Source: Umezawaea tangerina (GTDB taxonomy: Bacteria; Actinomycetota; Actinomycetes; Mycobacteriales; Pseudonocardiaceae). From it: a stretch of DNA of 64,000 nt. Both the position numbers and the translations under genes were made by a program. Shown one piece after another: positions 8,446 to 17,355 of the stretch. Location of the stretch: the NCBI RefSeq assembly GCF_003002815.1, contig NZ_PVTF01000002.1, forward strand, positions 620,001-684,000, read 5' to 3'. The stretch's first letter is position 1. The number at the start of each line of letters is the position of its first letter. The notes under the pieces are model-generated. The model worked only from the letters and a program-made list of their open reading frames with translations. It did no database searches and was not told where the DNA came from.

Positions 8446-8876
8446 GACGCACCCCCGCGTCCCAGCGGGAACCGGGCCAGCTCGGTCGCCGTCGCGCCCT
8501 CTGCCCGCACCGCGGCGGCACCGAGCCCGCTCATGAACGACAGGTGGTCCGCCTGCTCCAGATCCGGCACCAGCACGGCGAAGCTCCCCCTCGCCCTGCT
8601 CACCGGCGCCCGCCGCAACGACGGCCCCGACGCGTCGCCGAACACCTCCACCGTCTCCCCCAGGTCCGACGGCAGCACCCGCCGGTGCAGTGCGCGACCG
8701 TCCACATCGCACACCTCCACCCACACCCCCAGGTGGTCCTCGTACCCGTCCAGCCGGTCCGTCGGCGGCACCAGCACGTCCACCGGCTCGTTCGACAACA
8801 TCCGCAGCCCCCGCTCCGCGAACTCGAAGATCAACCGCACCGCACCCCGCCCCCGCGGCTCTACCCCCTCATCCAC
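8442..8876 (-). CDS. Unknown protein, partner of the M64 peptidase
   Basis: This 144-residue protein is unlike anything I can name. It looks like a small beta-rich protein with segments such as VRLIFEFAERG, LGVWVEVCDVDG, RVLPSDLGETVEVFG and GSFAVLVPDL. There is no signal peptide, membrane span or metal motif. Translation couples directly into the peptidase gene (GTGA overlap), so it probably works with it, for example as an inhibitor, chaperone or targeting factor; that is inference. A GTG a few codons downstream could be the true start. Confidence 0.6.
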   Translation of the reverse strand: MDEGVEPRGRGAVRLIFEFAERGLRMLSNEPVDVLVPPTDRLDGYEDHLGVWVEVCDVDGRALHRRVLPSDLGETVEVFGDASGPSLRRAPVSRARGSFAVLVPDLEQADHLSFMSGLGAAAVRAEGATATELARFPLGRGGAS

Positions 8877-9510
8877 GCCGATCCCTCCCCCACAACGCTC
8901 TCGCGCCCACCAACGACCCCATGCCCACTCCCCTCCTGCAGTGCCTCACCTCTAAGGCGTTCCAGTCCTGTTCCACCCCGTTCCACGGGGTGTTCGGGGC
9001 GGGATGGACGAACCAGGCTTGGTGGCGCAAGTCGGGCGGGTGAGGCAGACGGGCGGGCGGTGAGGCAGGCGGAACTGGGCTGAACAGTTCGAAGTCGGGC
9101 AGCGAGAGCGGGGAGAACCGGGAAGGGCAGGACGAACCTGGGCAGTAGGGGGAAACAAGGCCAGGCGTCACGAAGCCGGGCAGCCGAGTGGCCTAGCTGA
9201 GCGGGCGGCACCAGGCCGCTGGCGAGGCGGGAGACATGAGGCTAGACAGCCTGGGGCGGACGGGGGGGGTGAGGGGCATGCGTCGGGCCGGGCAGGCGAG
9301 ATCGGGGTGGCGAGGTGGATCGATCGGGGTGGGCAACCCGGCGTCGGGCTGCCAGGGCGGACGCCTAGGTAGGCGACACAAGGCCAGGCAGCCACGGCGA
9401 AAGGTGGGGGGAACGGCATGACATCAGGCCGGACACGCATGGCAGGGGACACGAGGCCAGGCAGCCAGGCGAACGGGGGTGAACGGCGCGACCTCAGCCG
9501 GGTACGCATG

Positions 9511-9566
9511 GCCGGGCAGGTGAGGCCGGGCAGGTGAGGCCGGGTAAGTGAGGCCGGGCAGGTGAG
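9511..9566. repeat. Four tandem 14-bp repeats
   Basis: The unit GCCGGGCAGGTGAG occurs at 9511, 9525, 9539 (with two changes, GGTAAG in place of GCAGG-type bases) and 9553. It is part of the G-rich island. Confidence 0.9.
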
Positions 9567-9774
9567 GTGGAGATCGGGGCGGGCGGCACGGTGTCGGGCT
9601 GCGAAGGCAGACGAGCGAGGTGGGTGACAAGAGGCTGGTATGCGAAGCGGGCAGGTCGGGGGCGGGAGATGCGGAGTGGGGTCGGAGGGAGAGGTGGGAC
9701 TGGGTGAGGCGCGGTTAGGCAGGCGGGGTGGGCGAGTGGCGGGTGGGCGGGTGACGGGCGAGTGGTGGTGTGGG

Positions 9775-9919
9775 GTGAGGTGATCGACAGGAGGGGTTGA
9801 GGGGTGAGGTGATTGGCGGGAGGGGGTGGGGCGTGAGGTGATCGGCGGGAACGGGTGCGGGGTGAGGTGATTGGCGGGAACGGGTGCGGGGTGAGGTGAT
9901 CGGCGGGAACGGGTGAGGG
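9775..9919. repeat. Five tandem 29-bp repeats
   Basis: Units start at 9775, 9804, 9833, 9862 and 9891, each opening with GTGAGGTGAT and continuing with (C/T)GGCGGGAACGGGTGCGGG in the best copies. Copies 3-5 differ at only one or two positions, while copies 1-2 are more diverged, so the array has been growing from one side. Confidence 0.92.
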
Positions 9920-9946
9920 GCGCGGTGAGGAGTGGGGGCGGGGCGG

Positions 9947-9980
9947 GGTGAGCGGTCGGGCGCGGTGAGCGGTCGGGCGC
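9947..9980. repeat. Two perfect 17-bp tandem repeats
   Basis: GGTGAGCGGTCGGGCGC occurs at 9947-9963 and 9964-9980, followed by decayed copies to about 10010. Confidence 0.9.
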
Positions 9981-10184
9981 GGTGAGGAGCGGGGTGAGGC
10001 GAGGGGTCGGGCGCGGTGGGAAGGGTGGCTGTGGAAGGAAAATCGGTTGCTGTGGTTGTTTGATCGGCGGACTATCGGGGGACCGAGTCAGTGCCCCAGC
10101 CCGCAGCACGATGGCCCACCCGACCAGGTCTCGGCCCGCGCGCGACGGGGCTTCCGCACGGAGCCGGTTGGCCCGTGCACCGCG

Positions 10185-10210
10185 CCCCGCCGGGCTCTCC
10201 CCCGGCGGGG
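10185..10210. terminator. Hairpin downstream of the IclR gene
   Basis: CCCCGCCGGG at 10185-10194 pairs perfectly with 10201-10210 across a 6-base loop. It lies about 65 bases past the stop of the minus-strand IclR gene and may end its transcript. No T-run is present. Confidence 0.45.
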
Positions 10211-10275
10211 TCGCTGTCTTGTAGTACTGGTGCATGGTGCTGTTCGTGGCATCGGTGCGTTCAGGCTGTGCGGGC

Positions 10276-11115
10276 TTAAGCCTGCGAGTCGGACGAGCGT
10301 CGTGCGCCTAGTTCTCGCGAGATGCTTCGTGCGGCGGTCTGCACCGCCAGGCCCAACCGTCGTGGCTGCGCGACTCGCTTGGGTACCAACACACCCAGCA
10401 CTCCGACCACCTCGTCGTCCTTCCCGAACACCGGGGCGGCCACCGACACGATGGTCTCCGCTTCCTCCACCCGGCGGAAGATGGCCAGTCGTTCCCGTCG
10501 TACCTCGGCCAGCGTTCGGCGGAGGAAGTCGGGGGTGATGAGGTGGTTGTCGGGTTCGCTGTAGACGGGTTTGGCGAGCAAATCCTCTTGTACTTCGCGT
10601 GGGGCGAAGGCGAGTAGGGCGAGGCCGACGCCGGTGGAGTGGAGGGGCAGTCGGCCGCCGATGCGGTAGTCGACGGGGGCGGCTTGGGGGGCGGAGAGGC
10701 GTTCTACGAGCATGGCCTGCATGCCGTCGCGGACGGCGAGCTGGACGTGTTGGCGGGTGACCTCGGCGAGGTCGTGCATGAACGGCAGGGCGACCTGGCG
10801 GAGGCCGTGGCCGCGTGGGGCGAGGGTGGCGACCTCCAACAGGCGCAGGCCGACGCAGTAGCGGCCCGCGGGGTCGCGTTCCAGGGCGCCCCAGCCCACC
10901 AGCCTGGTGGCCAACCGCAGGGCGGAGCTGGGGGGCATGTCGGCGCGGCGGCTCAGTTCGCCCAAGGTGAGCGTGCGGTGGTCGGCGTCGAACGCGGCCA
11001 ACAACGACAGCGCCCGGTCGACGACCGGTTCGCCGTGTGCCGGGCGGCGGCCGCGGACGCGGACAGGAGGTGGTTGGTCGGCCTCCTGGGGCGGGGATTT
11101 TCCATTGGTTGGCAT
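10276..11115 (-). CDS. IclR-family transcriptional regulator
   Basis: The 279-residue regulator has an N-terminal winged helix at about 30-90 (VVDRALSLLAAF, LGELSRRADMPPSSALRLATRL) and an IclR effector-binding domain (about 105-279) with the familiar RLPLHSTGVGLALLAFA and SVAAPVFGKDDEVVGVLGV stretches. It is divergent from the MFS transporter gene at 11218 and probably controls the catabolic cluster to its right. The ATG at 11115 overlaps a 15-base motif (11100-11114) that recurs in the central divergent promoter of the cluster at 18938, suggesting autorepression plus pathway control. Confidence 0.92.
   Translation of the reverse strand: MPTNGKSPPQEADQPPPVRVRGRRPAHGEPVVDRALSLLAAFDADHRTLTLGELSRRADMPPSSALRLATRLVGWGALERDPAGRYCVGLRLLEVATLAPRGHGLRQVALPFMHDLAEVTRQHVQLAVRDGMQAMLVERLSAPQAAPVDYRIGGRLPLHSTGVGLALLAFAPREVQEDLLAKPVYSEPDNHLITPDFLRRTLAEVRRERLAIFRRVEEAETIVSVAAPVFGKDDEVVGVLGVLVPKRVAQPRRLGLAVQTAARSISRELGARRSSDSQA
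11100..11114. promoter_or_regulatory. Candidate IclR operator, copy 1
   Basis: TTCCATTGGTTGGCA covers the start codon of the IclR gene. The identical 15-mer is present at 18938-18952 between the two divergent transcripts of the same cluster. Confidence 0.55.
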
Positions 11116-11217
11116 CACCGCTGACCGTACCCCGCCTCGCCGCCCATCCTTCCCGCAAGTCAGGCGACGAACCACGGCACGTCCGGTCGCCGACCGCGAT
11201 GCGAAAGGTGCCCAACG

Positions 11218-12561
11218 ATGAGTACTTTCCTCTCCGGCGCGGACCACCCCGACCACACCGACCCGACCGACTCCACAACGACCGCCTCCACGACTGCCGC
11301 CTCCACGACGACCGCCGATGACACGGCCTGGCCGCAGCCCCAGGTGGGGTTCCTGTTCTTCCTGGGTTTCGCGGCGATCGGTGCCGCGATGGCGAACCTG
11401 GTGCCGCTCGTCCTGACCCTGTCGATCAAGGCGACCGCTATCGACCCCGAGGGCGCGACGACGATCGTGTCCATCGTGGCCGGTGTGGGCGCGTTGTTCT
11501 CGCTCGTCGCGTTCCCGGTGCTGGGCCGGATCAGCGACCGCACGACCTCGCGGCTGGGCAGGCGGAGGCCGTTCCTGCTGCTGGGCGCGGTGCTCGTCGC
11601 GGTCGGGTCGGTAGGGCAACTGCTGGCCGCGGGCACGTTCGGGTTGACGGCCGCGGGGGTCGTGACGGCGGTGGGGTTCAGCTCGGCGATCGTCGCCGTG
11701 ACGGCGGTGATCCCGGACCAGCTGGCGCCGCACCGGCGGGGACCGGCGTCGGCGATCGTGGGGCTGAGCCTGCCGGTCGGCGCGGTGGTCGGGCTGTTCA
11801 TCGCGCAGCTGGTCTCGCCGAACCTGCCCGCGATGATCCTGCTGCCCGCCGCCGTCGGCGTCGTCGGCTGCGTGCTGCTCGCCGCGGTGCTGCCCGACCG
11901 CAGGCTGGCCGCGGCCGAGCGGCCGCCGTTCGGCGCGCGGGAGCTGTTGGGCACGTTCTGGGTGAACCCGTTGCGCGACAGGGACTTCGCCTGGGCGTGG
12001 CTGAGCCGTCTGCTGATCTTCCTCGGGGTCGCGGCGATCCAGGCGTACCAGGCCTTCTACCTGATCATCGTGCTGCACTTCGCTCCGGCGGAGGTCGCGG
12101 GAGCGGTCTTCCTGTCCACGCTGGTGCTCACGGCCGCCGCGCTGCTGTTCGCCCCGGCCGCCGGGAAGGTGTCCGACCGGGTCGGGCGGCGCAAGCCGTT
12201 CGTGGTCACGGCGGCGCTGATCTTCGCCGCGGGTCTGCTGCTGGCGGCGTTCGCGGGCTCGTTCCCGGTGTTCCTGGTGGCGATGGGCGTGGTCGGGCTC
12301 GGTCAGGGCGTGTACTTCGCGGTCGACATCGCGCTGGTGACGCAGATCCTCCCGGACCCGGCCAACCCGGCGAAGGACCTCGGCCTGATGAACATCGCGA
12401 ACACCCTGCCCGCCTCGATCGTTCCCGCGCTGGCGCCCGCGATCCTGTCGGTCAGCGCCACCGCCGAGGCACCGCAGAACTTCGCGGCGCTGTTCACGTT
12501 CGGCGCGGTCGCGGGTCTGCTCGGAGCGGTGCTGATCCTGCCGATCCGCAAGGCGAAGTGA
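11218..12561 (+). CDS. MFS sugar/glycoside transporter
   Basis: The 447-residue transporter has a Thr/Asp/Ser-rich cytoplasmic tail (1-35) followed by about 12 membrane spans. The loop 2-3 signature SDRTTSRLGRRRPF ends near residue 119 and is echoed by SDRVGRRKPF in the second half. The LGRRRPF form is typical of the glycoside/sucrose-type MFS branch (GPH and SLC45-like proteins). It is the first gene of a plus-strand operon with GH3 and esterase genes; its stop overlaps the GH3 start by one base (TGATG). It most likely imports the intact glycoside that the next gene cleaves inside the cell. Regulation by the divergent IclR protein is inferred. Confidence 0.88.
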   Translation: MSTFLSGADHPDHTDPTDSTTTASTTAASTTTADDTAWPQPQVGFLFFLGFAAIGAAMANLVPLVLTLSIKATAIDPEGATTIVSIVAGVGALFSLVAFPVLGRISDRTTSRLGRRRPFLLLGAVLVAVGSVGQLLAAGTFGLTAAGVVTAVGFSSAIVAVTAVIPDQLAPHRRGPASAIVGLSLPVGAVVGLFIAQLVSPNLPAMILLPAAVGVVGCVLLAAVLPDRRLAAAERPPFGARELLGTFWVNPLRDRDFAWAWLSRLLIFLGVAAIQAYQAFYLIIVLHFAPAEVAGAVFLSTLVLTAAALLFAPAAGKVSDRVGRRKPFVVTAALIFAAGLLLAAFAGSFPVFLVAMGVVGLGQGVYFAVDIALVTQILPDPANPAKDLGLMNIANTLPASIVPALAPAILSVSATAEAPQNFAALFTFGAVAGLLGAVLILPIRKAK

Positions 12562-14351
12562 TGCTCCCCTACCACGACGCCGCCCTGCCCGTCGCGGACC
12601 GCGTCACGGACCTCCTCGGCCGGATGACACCGGCCGAGAAGGCCGGGCTGCTGTGCCACGCGCCGGTCGCGGTGGCACCGGACGGCGGCCTCGTCGACGA
12701 GCCGAGGACGTTGCTGCCGACCGCGCCGACGACGCACGCCGTGCGCGACCTGCACCTGCGCTGCCTCACCCTGATGGCACCGGTCGCGGCCGGACCGTTG
12801 GCCCGCTGGCACAACGAGGTGCAGGCGCTGGCCGCGCGGAGCATGCTCGGCATCCCGGTGCTGGTGTCGTCGGACCCGCGGCACTCGGCCAACGAGAACC
12901 CCCTGACGTCCGTGCCCTCCGGCGGTTGCTCGCGGTGGCCGGAGCCGCTGGGGTTCGGCGCTCTCGGCGACGCGGACCTGGTGCGCGACTTCGCTCGGGT
13001 GATCCGCGCCGAGTACACCGCGGTCGGCATCCGGATGGCGCTGCACCCGATGGCCGACCTGGCCAGCGAACCGCGCTGGTGCCGCACCGCGGGCACGTTC
13101 GGCGCCGACCCGGACGTGGTCGGCGCGCTGGCGGGCGCGTACGTGGCGGGCCTGCAGGGCGACGACCTCGGCCCGGACGCCGTCGCGAGCATGGTCAAGC
13201 ACTGGCCGGGCGCGGGGCCGCAGGCGGGTGGCGAGGACGCGCACTTCGCGTCCGGCAAGGACCAGGTGTACCCGGCTGGGCGGTTCGACCTGCACCTGTC
13301 GCGGTTCCGGCCGTCGCTGCACGCCGGGGTCGCCGCCGTGATGCCCTACTACGGGCGACCGGTCGGGGTGGACGGCCTCGCCGGGGTCGGGTTCGCGTTC
13401 GACCCGAAGGTGGTCGCCGGGCTGCTGCGCCGCGACGAGGGCTACGACGGCCTGGTGTGCACGGACTTCGGCGTGCTCACCGACGCGACCCTGGCCGACG
13501 GCACGGTGTGGCCCGCGCGGGCGTGGGGCGTGGAGCACCTGGATCGGGTCGACCGGGCGGCGTTGCTGCTCGACGCGGGAGTCGACCAGTTCGGCGGTGA
13601 GTGGTGCCCCGAGGTGGTCACCGACCTGGTCGCGGCCGGGAGGGTCGCGCAAGGGCGGGTCGACGAGTCGGTGCGGCGGGTGCTGACCCTGCTGTTCCGG
13701 TTGGGGCTGTTCGAGAACCCGTACGTGGACGAGGGGAACGCGGTCGCGACGGTGGGGCGCGCGGACTTCGTCGCGGCGGGCGAGGCGGCGCAGCGCCGGT
13801 CGATGGTGCTGCTCGCCAACGACGGAGTGCTGCCGCTCGCGGAGGGGATCAGGCTCTACGTCGAGGGGGTCGACCGGGCGACCGCCGAGCGGTACACAAC
13901 AGTGGTCGACCACCCGGAGGACGCCGATGTCGCCCTGGTCCGCCTCGACGCACCCTACGAGCCGCGGCAACGGCTGCCCGAGGCGTTCTTCCACCAGGGG
14001 AGGCTCGACCTGCCGGACGACCGGCGTGAGCACCTGTGCGCGCTCGCCGCCACCGTGCCGACGGTCGTCGACCTGTTCCTGGACCGCCCCGCCGTCATCC
14101 CCGAGCTCGCCGGGCACGCGGCCGCGCTGCTCGCCGACTTCGGCGCGGCGGACGAGGCCGTGCTCGACGTGGTGTTCGGGCGGGCACGGCCGGAGGGGCG
14201 GCTGCCGTTCGAGCTGCCCCGGTCCATGGCCGCCGTCGAGGCCCATCCCGAGGACCTGCCGGGCGGTACCCGCGACCCGGTCTTCCCGCTCGGCCACTCC
14301 GTCGAAGCGCTCGACTGGCGCCCGCGGACGAGCGAACCCCAGAAAGGCTGA
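12561..14351 (+). CDS. Glycoside hydrolase family 3 protein (beta-glucosidase/xylosidase type)
   Basis: The 596-residue protein is a GH3 enzyme with the (beta/alpha)8 domain and the alpha/beta sandwich. Visible landmarks are MTPAEKAGLL (22-31), KHWPGAG (213-219) in a PQAGGEDAHF context, and the nucleophile strand GLVCTDFGVL with Asp302. The second domain begins around residue 400 (RRSMVLLANDGVLPL) and ends with GRLPFELP and PLGHS. No signal peptide is present, so it acts in the cytoplasm on imported glycosides. The start is coupled to the MFS stop. An esterase follows six bases after the stop, consistent with stepwise removal of sugar and acyl groups. Confidence 0.92.
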   Translation: MLPYHDAALPVADRVTDLLGRMTPAEKAGLLCHAPVAVAPDGGLVDEPRTLLPTAPTTHAVRDLHLRCLTLMAPVAAGPLARWHNEVQALAARSMLGIPVLVSSDPRHSANENPLTSVPSGGCSRWPEPLGFGALGDADLVRDFARVIRAEYTAVGIRMALHPMADLASEPRWCRTAGTFGADPDVVGALAGAYVAGLQGDDLGPDAVASMVKHWPGAGPQAGGEDAHFASGKDQVYPAGRFDLHLSRFRPSLHAGVAAVMPYYGRPVGVDGLAGVGFAFDPKVVAGLLRRDEGYDGLVCTDFGVLTDATLADGTVWPARAWGVEHLDRVDRAALLLDAGVDQFGGEWCPEVVTDLVAAGRVAQGRVDESVRRVLTLLFRLGLFENPYVDEGNAVATVGRADFVAAGEAAQRRSMVLLANDGVLPLAEGIRLYVEGVDRATAERYTTVVDHPEDADVALVRLDAPYEPRQRLPEAFFHQGRLDLPDDRREHLCALAATVPTVVDLFLDRPAVIPELAGHAAALLADFGAADEAVLDVVFGRARPEGRLPFELPRSMAAVEAHPEDLPGGTRDPVFPLGHSVEALDWRPRTSEPQKG

Positions 14352-14355
14352 CCCG

Positions 14356-15297
14356 ATGCCGATCCACCCCGCCGTGGCGGGCAAGTTCCCGCTCCTCGAG
14401 GGCGCGTCCTCATTCGAGCAGCTGCTGGTCGACCCCGCCTACCGGGACCGGTTCGCCGAGTTCAACCGGCCGGCCGTGGGCGGTCCGCCTCCGGTCGTGC
14501 CCACCCGCGCCGACTCGGTGCCCGGCCCGCACGGTCCCGTGCCGGTCCGGATCTACTCGCCCGAGAACGCCGAGGGCGACCGGCCGTGCGTGGTGTGGCT
14601 GCACGGCGGCGCGTTCCGGATGGGCGACCTGGACATGCCGGAGGCCGACTGGGTGGCCCGCGAGCTGGTGACCAGGGCGGGCGCGGTCGTGGTGGGCGTG
14701 GACTACCGGCTGGCGAACGGCGGCGTCTCCTACCCCGTGCCGCTCGACGACGTCGTGGCCGCGGTGCGCTGGGTCCGCGACCACGCGTCCGACCTCGGCG
14801 TGGATCGCGTGCACGTCGGCGGGGCCAGCGCGGGCGGGAACCTGGCCACGGGTGCGGCACTGCGGGTGCGCGACGAGGACGACTGGACGCCCGCGAGCCT
14901 GGTGCTGGTCTACCCCGTGCTGCACCCCGAGCTCCCGCACCCGGCGCCGTCGCTGACCGCGCGGATGGCCGAGGTCCCGCCGATCCTGCACTTCCCGCCG
15001 CACGAGGTCCGCGCGATCACGGCGAACTACCTCGGCGGCCCCGTCAGCGGCGCCGACGGCTACGCGATGCCGGGCCTGGCCTCGTTGGAGGGCCTGTGCC
15101 CGACGCTGCTGCTCACCGCCGAGTACGACGACCTGCGCGGCTCCGGCGAGGTGTTCGTCGGGCAGCTGGCGAAGGCGGGCGTGGACGTCCGGTACGTGCG
15201 GGTCCGGTCGATGCTGCACGGCTTCCTGAACCTGCCGTCCGCGATCGGACCGGTGGGGCGGGCCCTTGACCTGATGGCGGAAGCGGTCACCGGGTGA
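14356..15297 (+). CDS. Alpha/beta-hydrolase esterase, HSL (family IV) type
   Basis: The 313-residue esterase has the HSL oxyanion motif HGGAF at 83-87 (preceded by VVWLHGG), the DYRLA strand at 116-120, and the nucleophile elbow GASAG with Ser158. The likely acid lies in AEYDDLR and the likely histidine in SMLHGF near the C-terminus. It has no signal peptide and is the third gene of the MFS-GH3-esterase operon. It likely removes an acyl or methyl ester from the imported glycoside or aglycone. The gene ends head-to-head with a second, minus-strand esterase gene, with an 11-base overlap of the two 3' ends. Confidence 0.9.
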   Translation: MPIHPAVAGKFPLLEGASSFEQLLVDPAYRDRFAEFNRPAVGGPPPVVPTRADSVPGPHGPVPVRIYSPENAEGDRPCVVWLHGGAFRMGDLDMPEADWVARELVTRAGAVVVGVDYRLANGGVSYPVPLDDVVAAVRWVRDHASDLGVDRVHVGGASAGGNLATGAALRVRDEDDWTPASLVLVYPVLHPELPHPAPSLTARMAEVPPILHFPPHEVRAITANYLGGPVSGADGYAMPGLASLEGLCPTLLLTAEYDDLRGSGEVFVGQLAKAGVDVRYVRVRSMLHGFLNLPSAIGPVGRALDLMAEAVTG

Positions 15298-16048
15298 CGG
15301 CGCCGCGCAGGAAGTCGACCGACCGGCGCACGATCGCGGGCACGTCCGCCGCTCCCCTCCACACGTGCTTCGCACCGGGAACGAGGTCCAGCTCCACCGG
15401 GGCGCCGACCGCGCGCAGGGCGTCCGCCAGCCGGACGCTCTGCGCCGGGGGCACCGTGGTGTCGGCGTCACCGTGCTGGAGCAGGATCGGCGGCGCGTCC
15501 GGGCGGACGAACGTCAACGGGGCGGCGGCGTGCGCCAGGTCCGGTACGTCGTGCGCGGGCGCACCGAGCAGCAGCGCCTCCCGCGAGTCCGGGCCGCTCT
15601 GGTCGTCCACGCCCAACGCCGCGCGGTCGGCGGGCAGCCCGAGCAGGTCGGTCACCGGGTACCAGGCCACCACGCCGTCCACGGAGCCGCCGTCGAGCGC
15701 CGCCAGCAGGGCCAGGTGCCCACCCGCGGACTCGCCCCACAGGTGGACCGGGCCCGCGAGCCGCCCGCGGACCCACTCGACGGCCGCGCGCACGTCGTCC
15801 AGCTGCGCCGGGAAGCACGCCTCGGCGCTGAGCCGGTAGTCCGCCGCGGCGACCGCGAACCCGTTGTCCGCCAAGCCCTCGTAGAACTCCCCGAGCACCG
15901 GCGGGGGCTGACGGCGCGAGCCGCGCCGCCAGCCCCCGCCGTGCAGGTACACGATCGTGGCCACCGGTTCGCCGACCGGCAGGTGCAGGTCCAGCGCCAG
16001 GGGGCGGAAGCCGGTCGGCTCGCGATAGACGACGTCGCGGTCGGTCAC
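15287..16048 (-). CDS. Alpha/beta-hydrolase, BD-FAE (feruloyl-esterase-like) type
   Basis: This 253-residue protein has a short compact hydrolase fold with HGGGW (36-40), a DYRLS strand (70-74), GESAGG with nucleophile Ser107, a late LLQHGDADTTVP acid loop and AKHVW holding the likely His. The HGGGW...GESAGG pattern is that of BD-FAE, kynurenine-formamidase and carboxylesterase-type enzymes. The GTG start at 16048 overlaps the stop of the amidohydrolase gene (GTGA). Cytoplasmic; the substrate is unknown but is likely an ester of the same catabolic cluster. Confidence 0.87.
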   Translation of the reverse strand: MTDRDVVYREPTGFRPLALDLHLPVGEPVATIVYLHGGGWRRGSRRQPPPVLGEFYEGLADNGFAVAAADYRLSAEACFPAQLDDVRAAVEWVRGRLAGPVHLWGESAGGHLALLAALDGGSVDGVVAWYPVTDLLGLPADRAALGVDDQSGPDSREALLLGAPAHDVPDLAHAAAPLTFVRPDAPPILLQHGDADTTVPPAQSVRLADALRAVGAPVELDLVPGAKHVWRGAADVPAIVRRSVDFLRGAVTR

Positions 16049-17313
16049 GCGGCCTGCTTGTGGAACCGGCCGCCCTGCATGATCGCCAACAGGTTGTCCT
16101 TGTCCTGCACCAGGGTCACGTCCTCCGTCGGGTCGCCGCGCACCACCAGCACGTCGGCGAGGTAGTCGGGTGCCAGCAGGCCCACCGGCAGGTCCATCAC
16201 CTGACCACCGTAGAACGTGGTGGCGCGCAACGCCTCCGCGGGCGAGTAGCCGAACAGCTCCACGAACAGCTCCAGGTCGCGGGCGTTGCGGCCGATCGGG
16301 TTGTTGGGGAACCCGTAGTCGCCGCCGGGCAGCACGCGCAGGCCTCGCTTGCGCAGCTCCGGGTACAGCTCCCGCATCGCGGCGAGCGAGGCCACCGACC
16401 CCATCCTCTCCGCCATCGCCGCGTCGATGCCGAACTCGGCTCCCTCGTGGACGTTCGCCCACATGATGCCGACCGCGGGCGAGAGGAAGACCGAGTCCTT
16501 GCGCTCCTCCAGCAGGTCGATGGCCTCGGCGTCGGCGTAGGAGCAGTGGTAGATGGACCGGAAGCCGTTGCGGGCGGCCAGCTTGACGGACTCCGGCGAC
16601 TGGGCGTGGCAGTTGAGCCACACGCCGGACTCGCGGGCCTGCTCCCCCGCCGCGGCGGCCTCCTCGGGACTGTACTGGGTGACCATCGAGCCGCCCTCGA
16701 AGAACACGTCGTCGTTGCTCATCAGCAGCTTGACGCTGTCGAACCCGAGCGCGGCCTGCTCGCGGACGAACTCCCGCACCGCGTCCGGCCCGGTCCGCTG
16801 CGGCTTCGGGCCGTCCGGCCCCATCCGCACCGGGTTGTTGTCCCGCTCGAACGACGCCGCCCGCATCCGCGGACCGGGCGTGGCACCGGACGCGATGCGG
16901 TCGCGCAGCACGATCTCGGTGGGCACGGGCGTCAGCGAGCCCGCGGAGTACGCGCTGGTGAAGCCCTGGTCCAGCAGGATGGCCGCGTTGCGCTCGGCGA
17001 TGGCCAGGTGCTCGTCGGGCGTCGGCATGCGGTGGAAGAAGCTGACGTCCAGCGGCGGGTTGAACGACGGGTCGAGATGCCCGACGGCCGACGGGAACGT
17101 CAGGTGCGAGTGCGACTCCACCATCCCCGGCATGACCGTCGCACCGCGGCAGTCGACCACCCGGTCGCCCGGCTCGGGTTCGGTGCCGCCGCCGGGGCGC
17201 ACGCTCTCGACCCGGTCGCCGCGCACCACCACGTCCGCGGGCACGGCGGGCGAGCCCGTGCCGTCGAACACGCGACCACCCGTGAACAGCACCCGCCCGT
17301 TGTCCTGGCTCAT
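16045..17313 (-). CDS. Amidohydrolase-superfamily metal-dependent hydrolase
   Basis: The 422-residue protein belongs to the imidazolonepropionase/prolidase-like branch of the amidohydrolases. The N-terminal small sheet domain ends in ATVMPGMVESHSH, whose HSH supplies the first two metal ligands. Further ligands appear as LNCHAQ, IYHCSY and GGDYGFP with the final Asp. The C-terminal part returns to the sheet domain (LADVLVVRGDPTEDV). I chose the ATG at 17313; an upstream GTG (17331) is possible. It hydrolyses a cyclic amide, lactone or similar bond. It lies between an SDR gene and an esterase gene that are all coupled, so it is part of the same degradation route. Confidence 0.87.
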   Translation of the reverse strand: MSQDNGRVLFTGGRVFDGTGSPAVPADVVVRGDRVESVRPGGGTEPEPGDRVVDCRGATVMPGMVESHSHLTFPSAVGHLDPSFNPPLDVSFFHRMPTPDEHLAIAERNAAILLDQGFTSAYSAGSLTPVPTEIVLRDRIASGATPGPRMRAASFERDNNPVRMGPDGPKPQRTGPDAVREFVREQAALGFDSVKLLMSNDDVFFEGGSMVTQYSPEEAAAAGEQARESGVWLNCHAQSPESVKLAARNGFRSIYHCSYADAEAIDLLEERKDSVFLSPAVGIMWANVHEGAEFGIDAAMAERMGSVASLAAMRELYPELRKRGLRVLPGGDYGFPNNPIGRNARDLELFVELFGYSPAEALRATTFYGGQVMDLPVGLLAPDYLADVLVVRGDPTEDVTLVQDKDNLLAIMQGGRFHKQAA

Positions 17314-17355
17314 GGTTCCCCGTTCCACCACGTCGTCGTGATCATGCCCGGCAGG

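Larger units (their letters stand above)
8877..10184. repeat. 1.3-kb G-rich non-coding island of nested tandem repeats
   Basis: The plus strand is strongly G over C for more than a kilobase and is built of short tandem repeats inside larger degenerate ones. Examples are four 14-base copies of GCCGGGCAGGTGAG at 9511-9566, five 29-base copies at 9775-9919 and two 17-base copies at 9947-9980. A ~60-base pair of blocks (about 9383-9440 and 9453-9512) shares GGCCAGGCAGCC and ACGCATGGC. A ~100-base pair (from ~9328 and ~9580) shares GTCGGGCTGC. A 7-bp-arm hairpin lies at 8974-8992. Open frames here exist only because GC skew removes stops; on the minus strand they give Pro/Arg/Ser-rich low-complexity text. 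I see no gene. Confidence 0.75.

Noticed and set aside
7048-8955. A 635-codon plus-strand frame across the M64 genes
   Set aside because: It reads the antisense of the peptidase gene and has no recognisable content.
9168-10235. A 355-codon open frame on the minus strand in the repeat island
   Set aside because: It is made of Pro, Arg, Ser and His runs that follow the G-rich tandem repeats, has no domain and no good start, and exists only because skewed GC removes stop codons.
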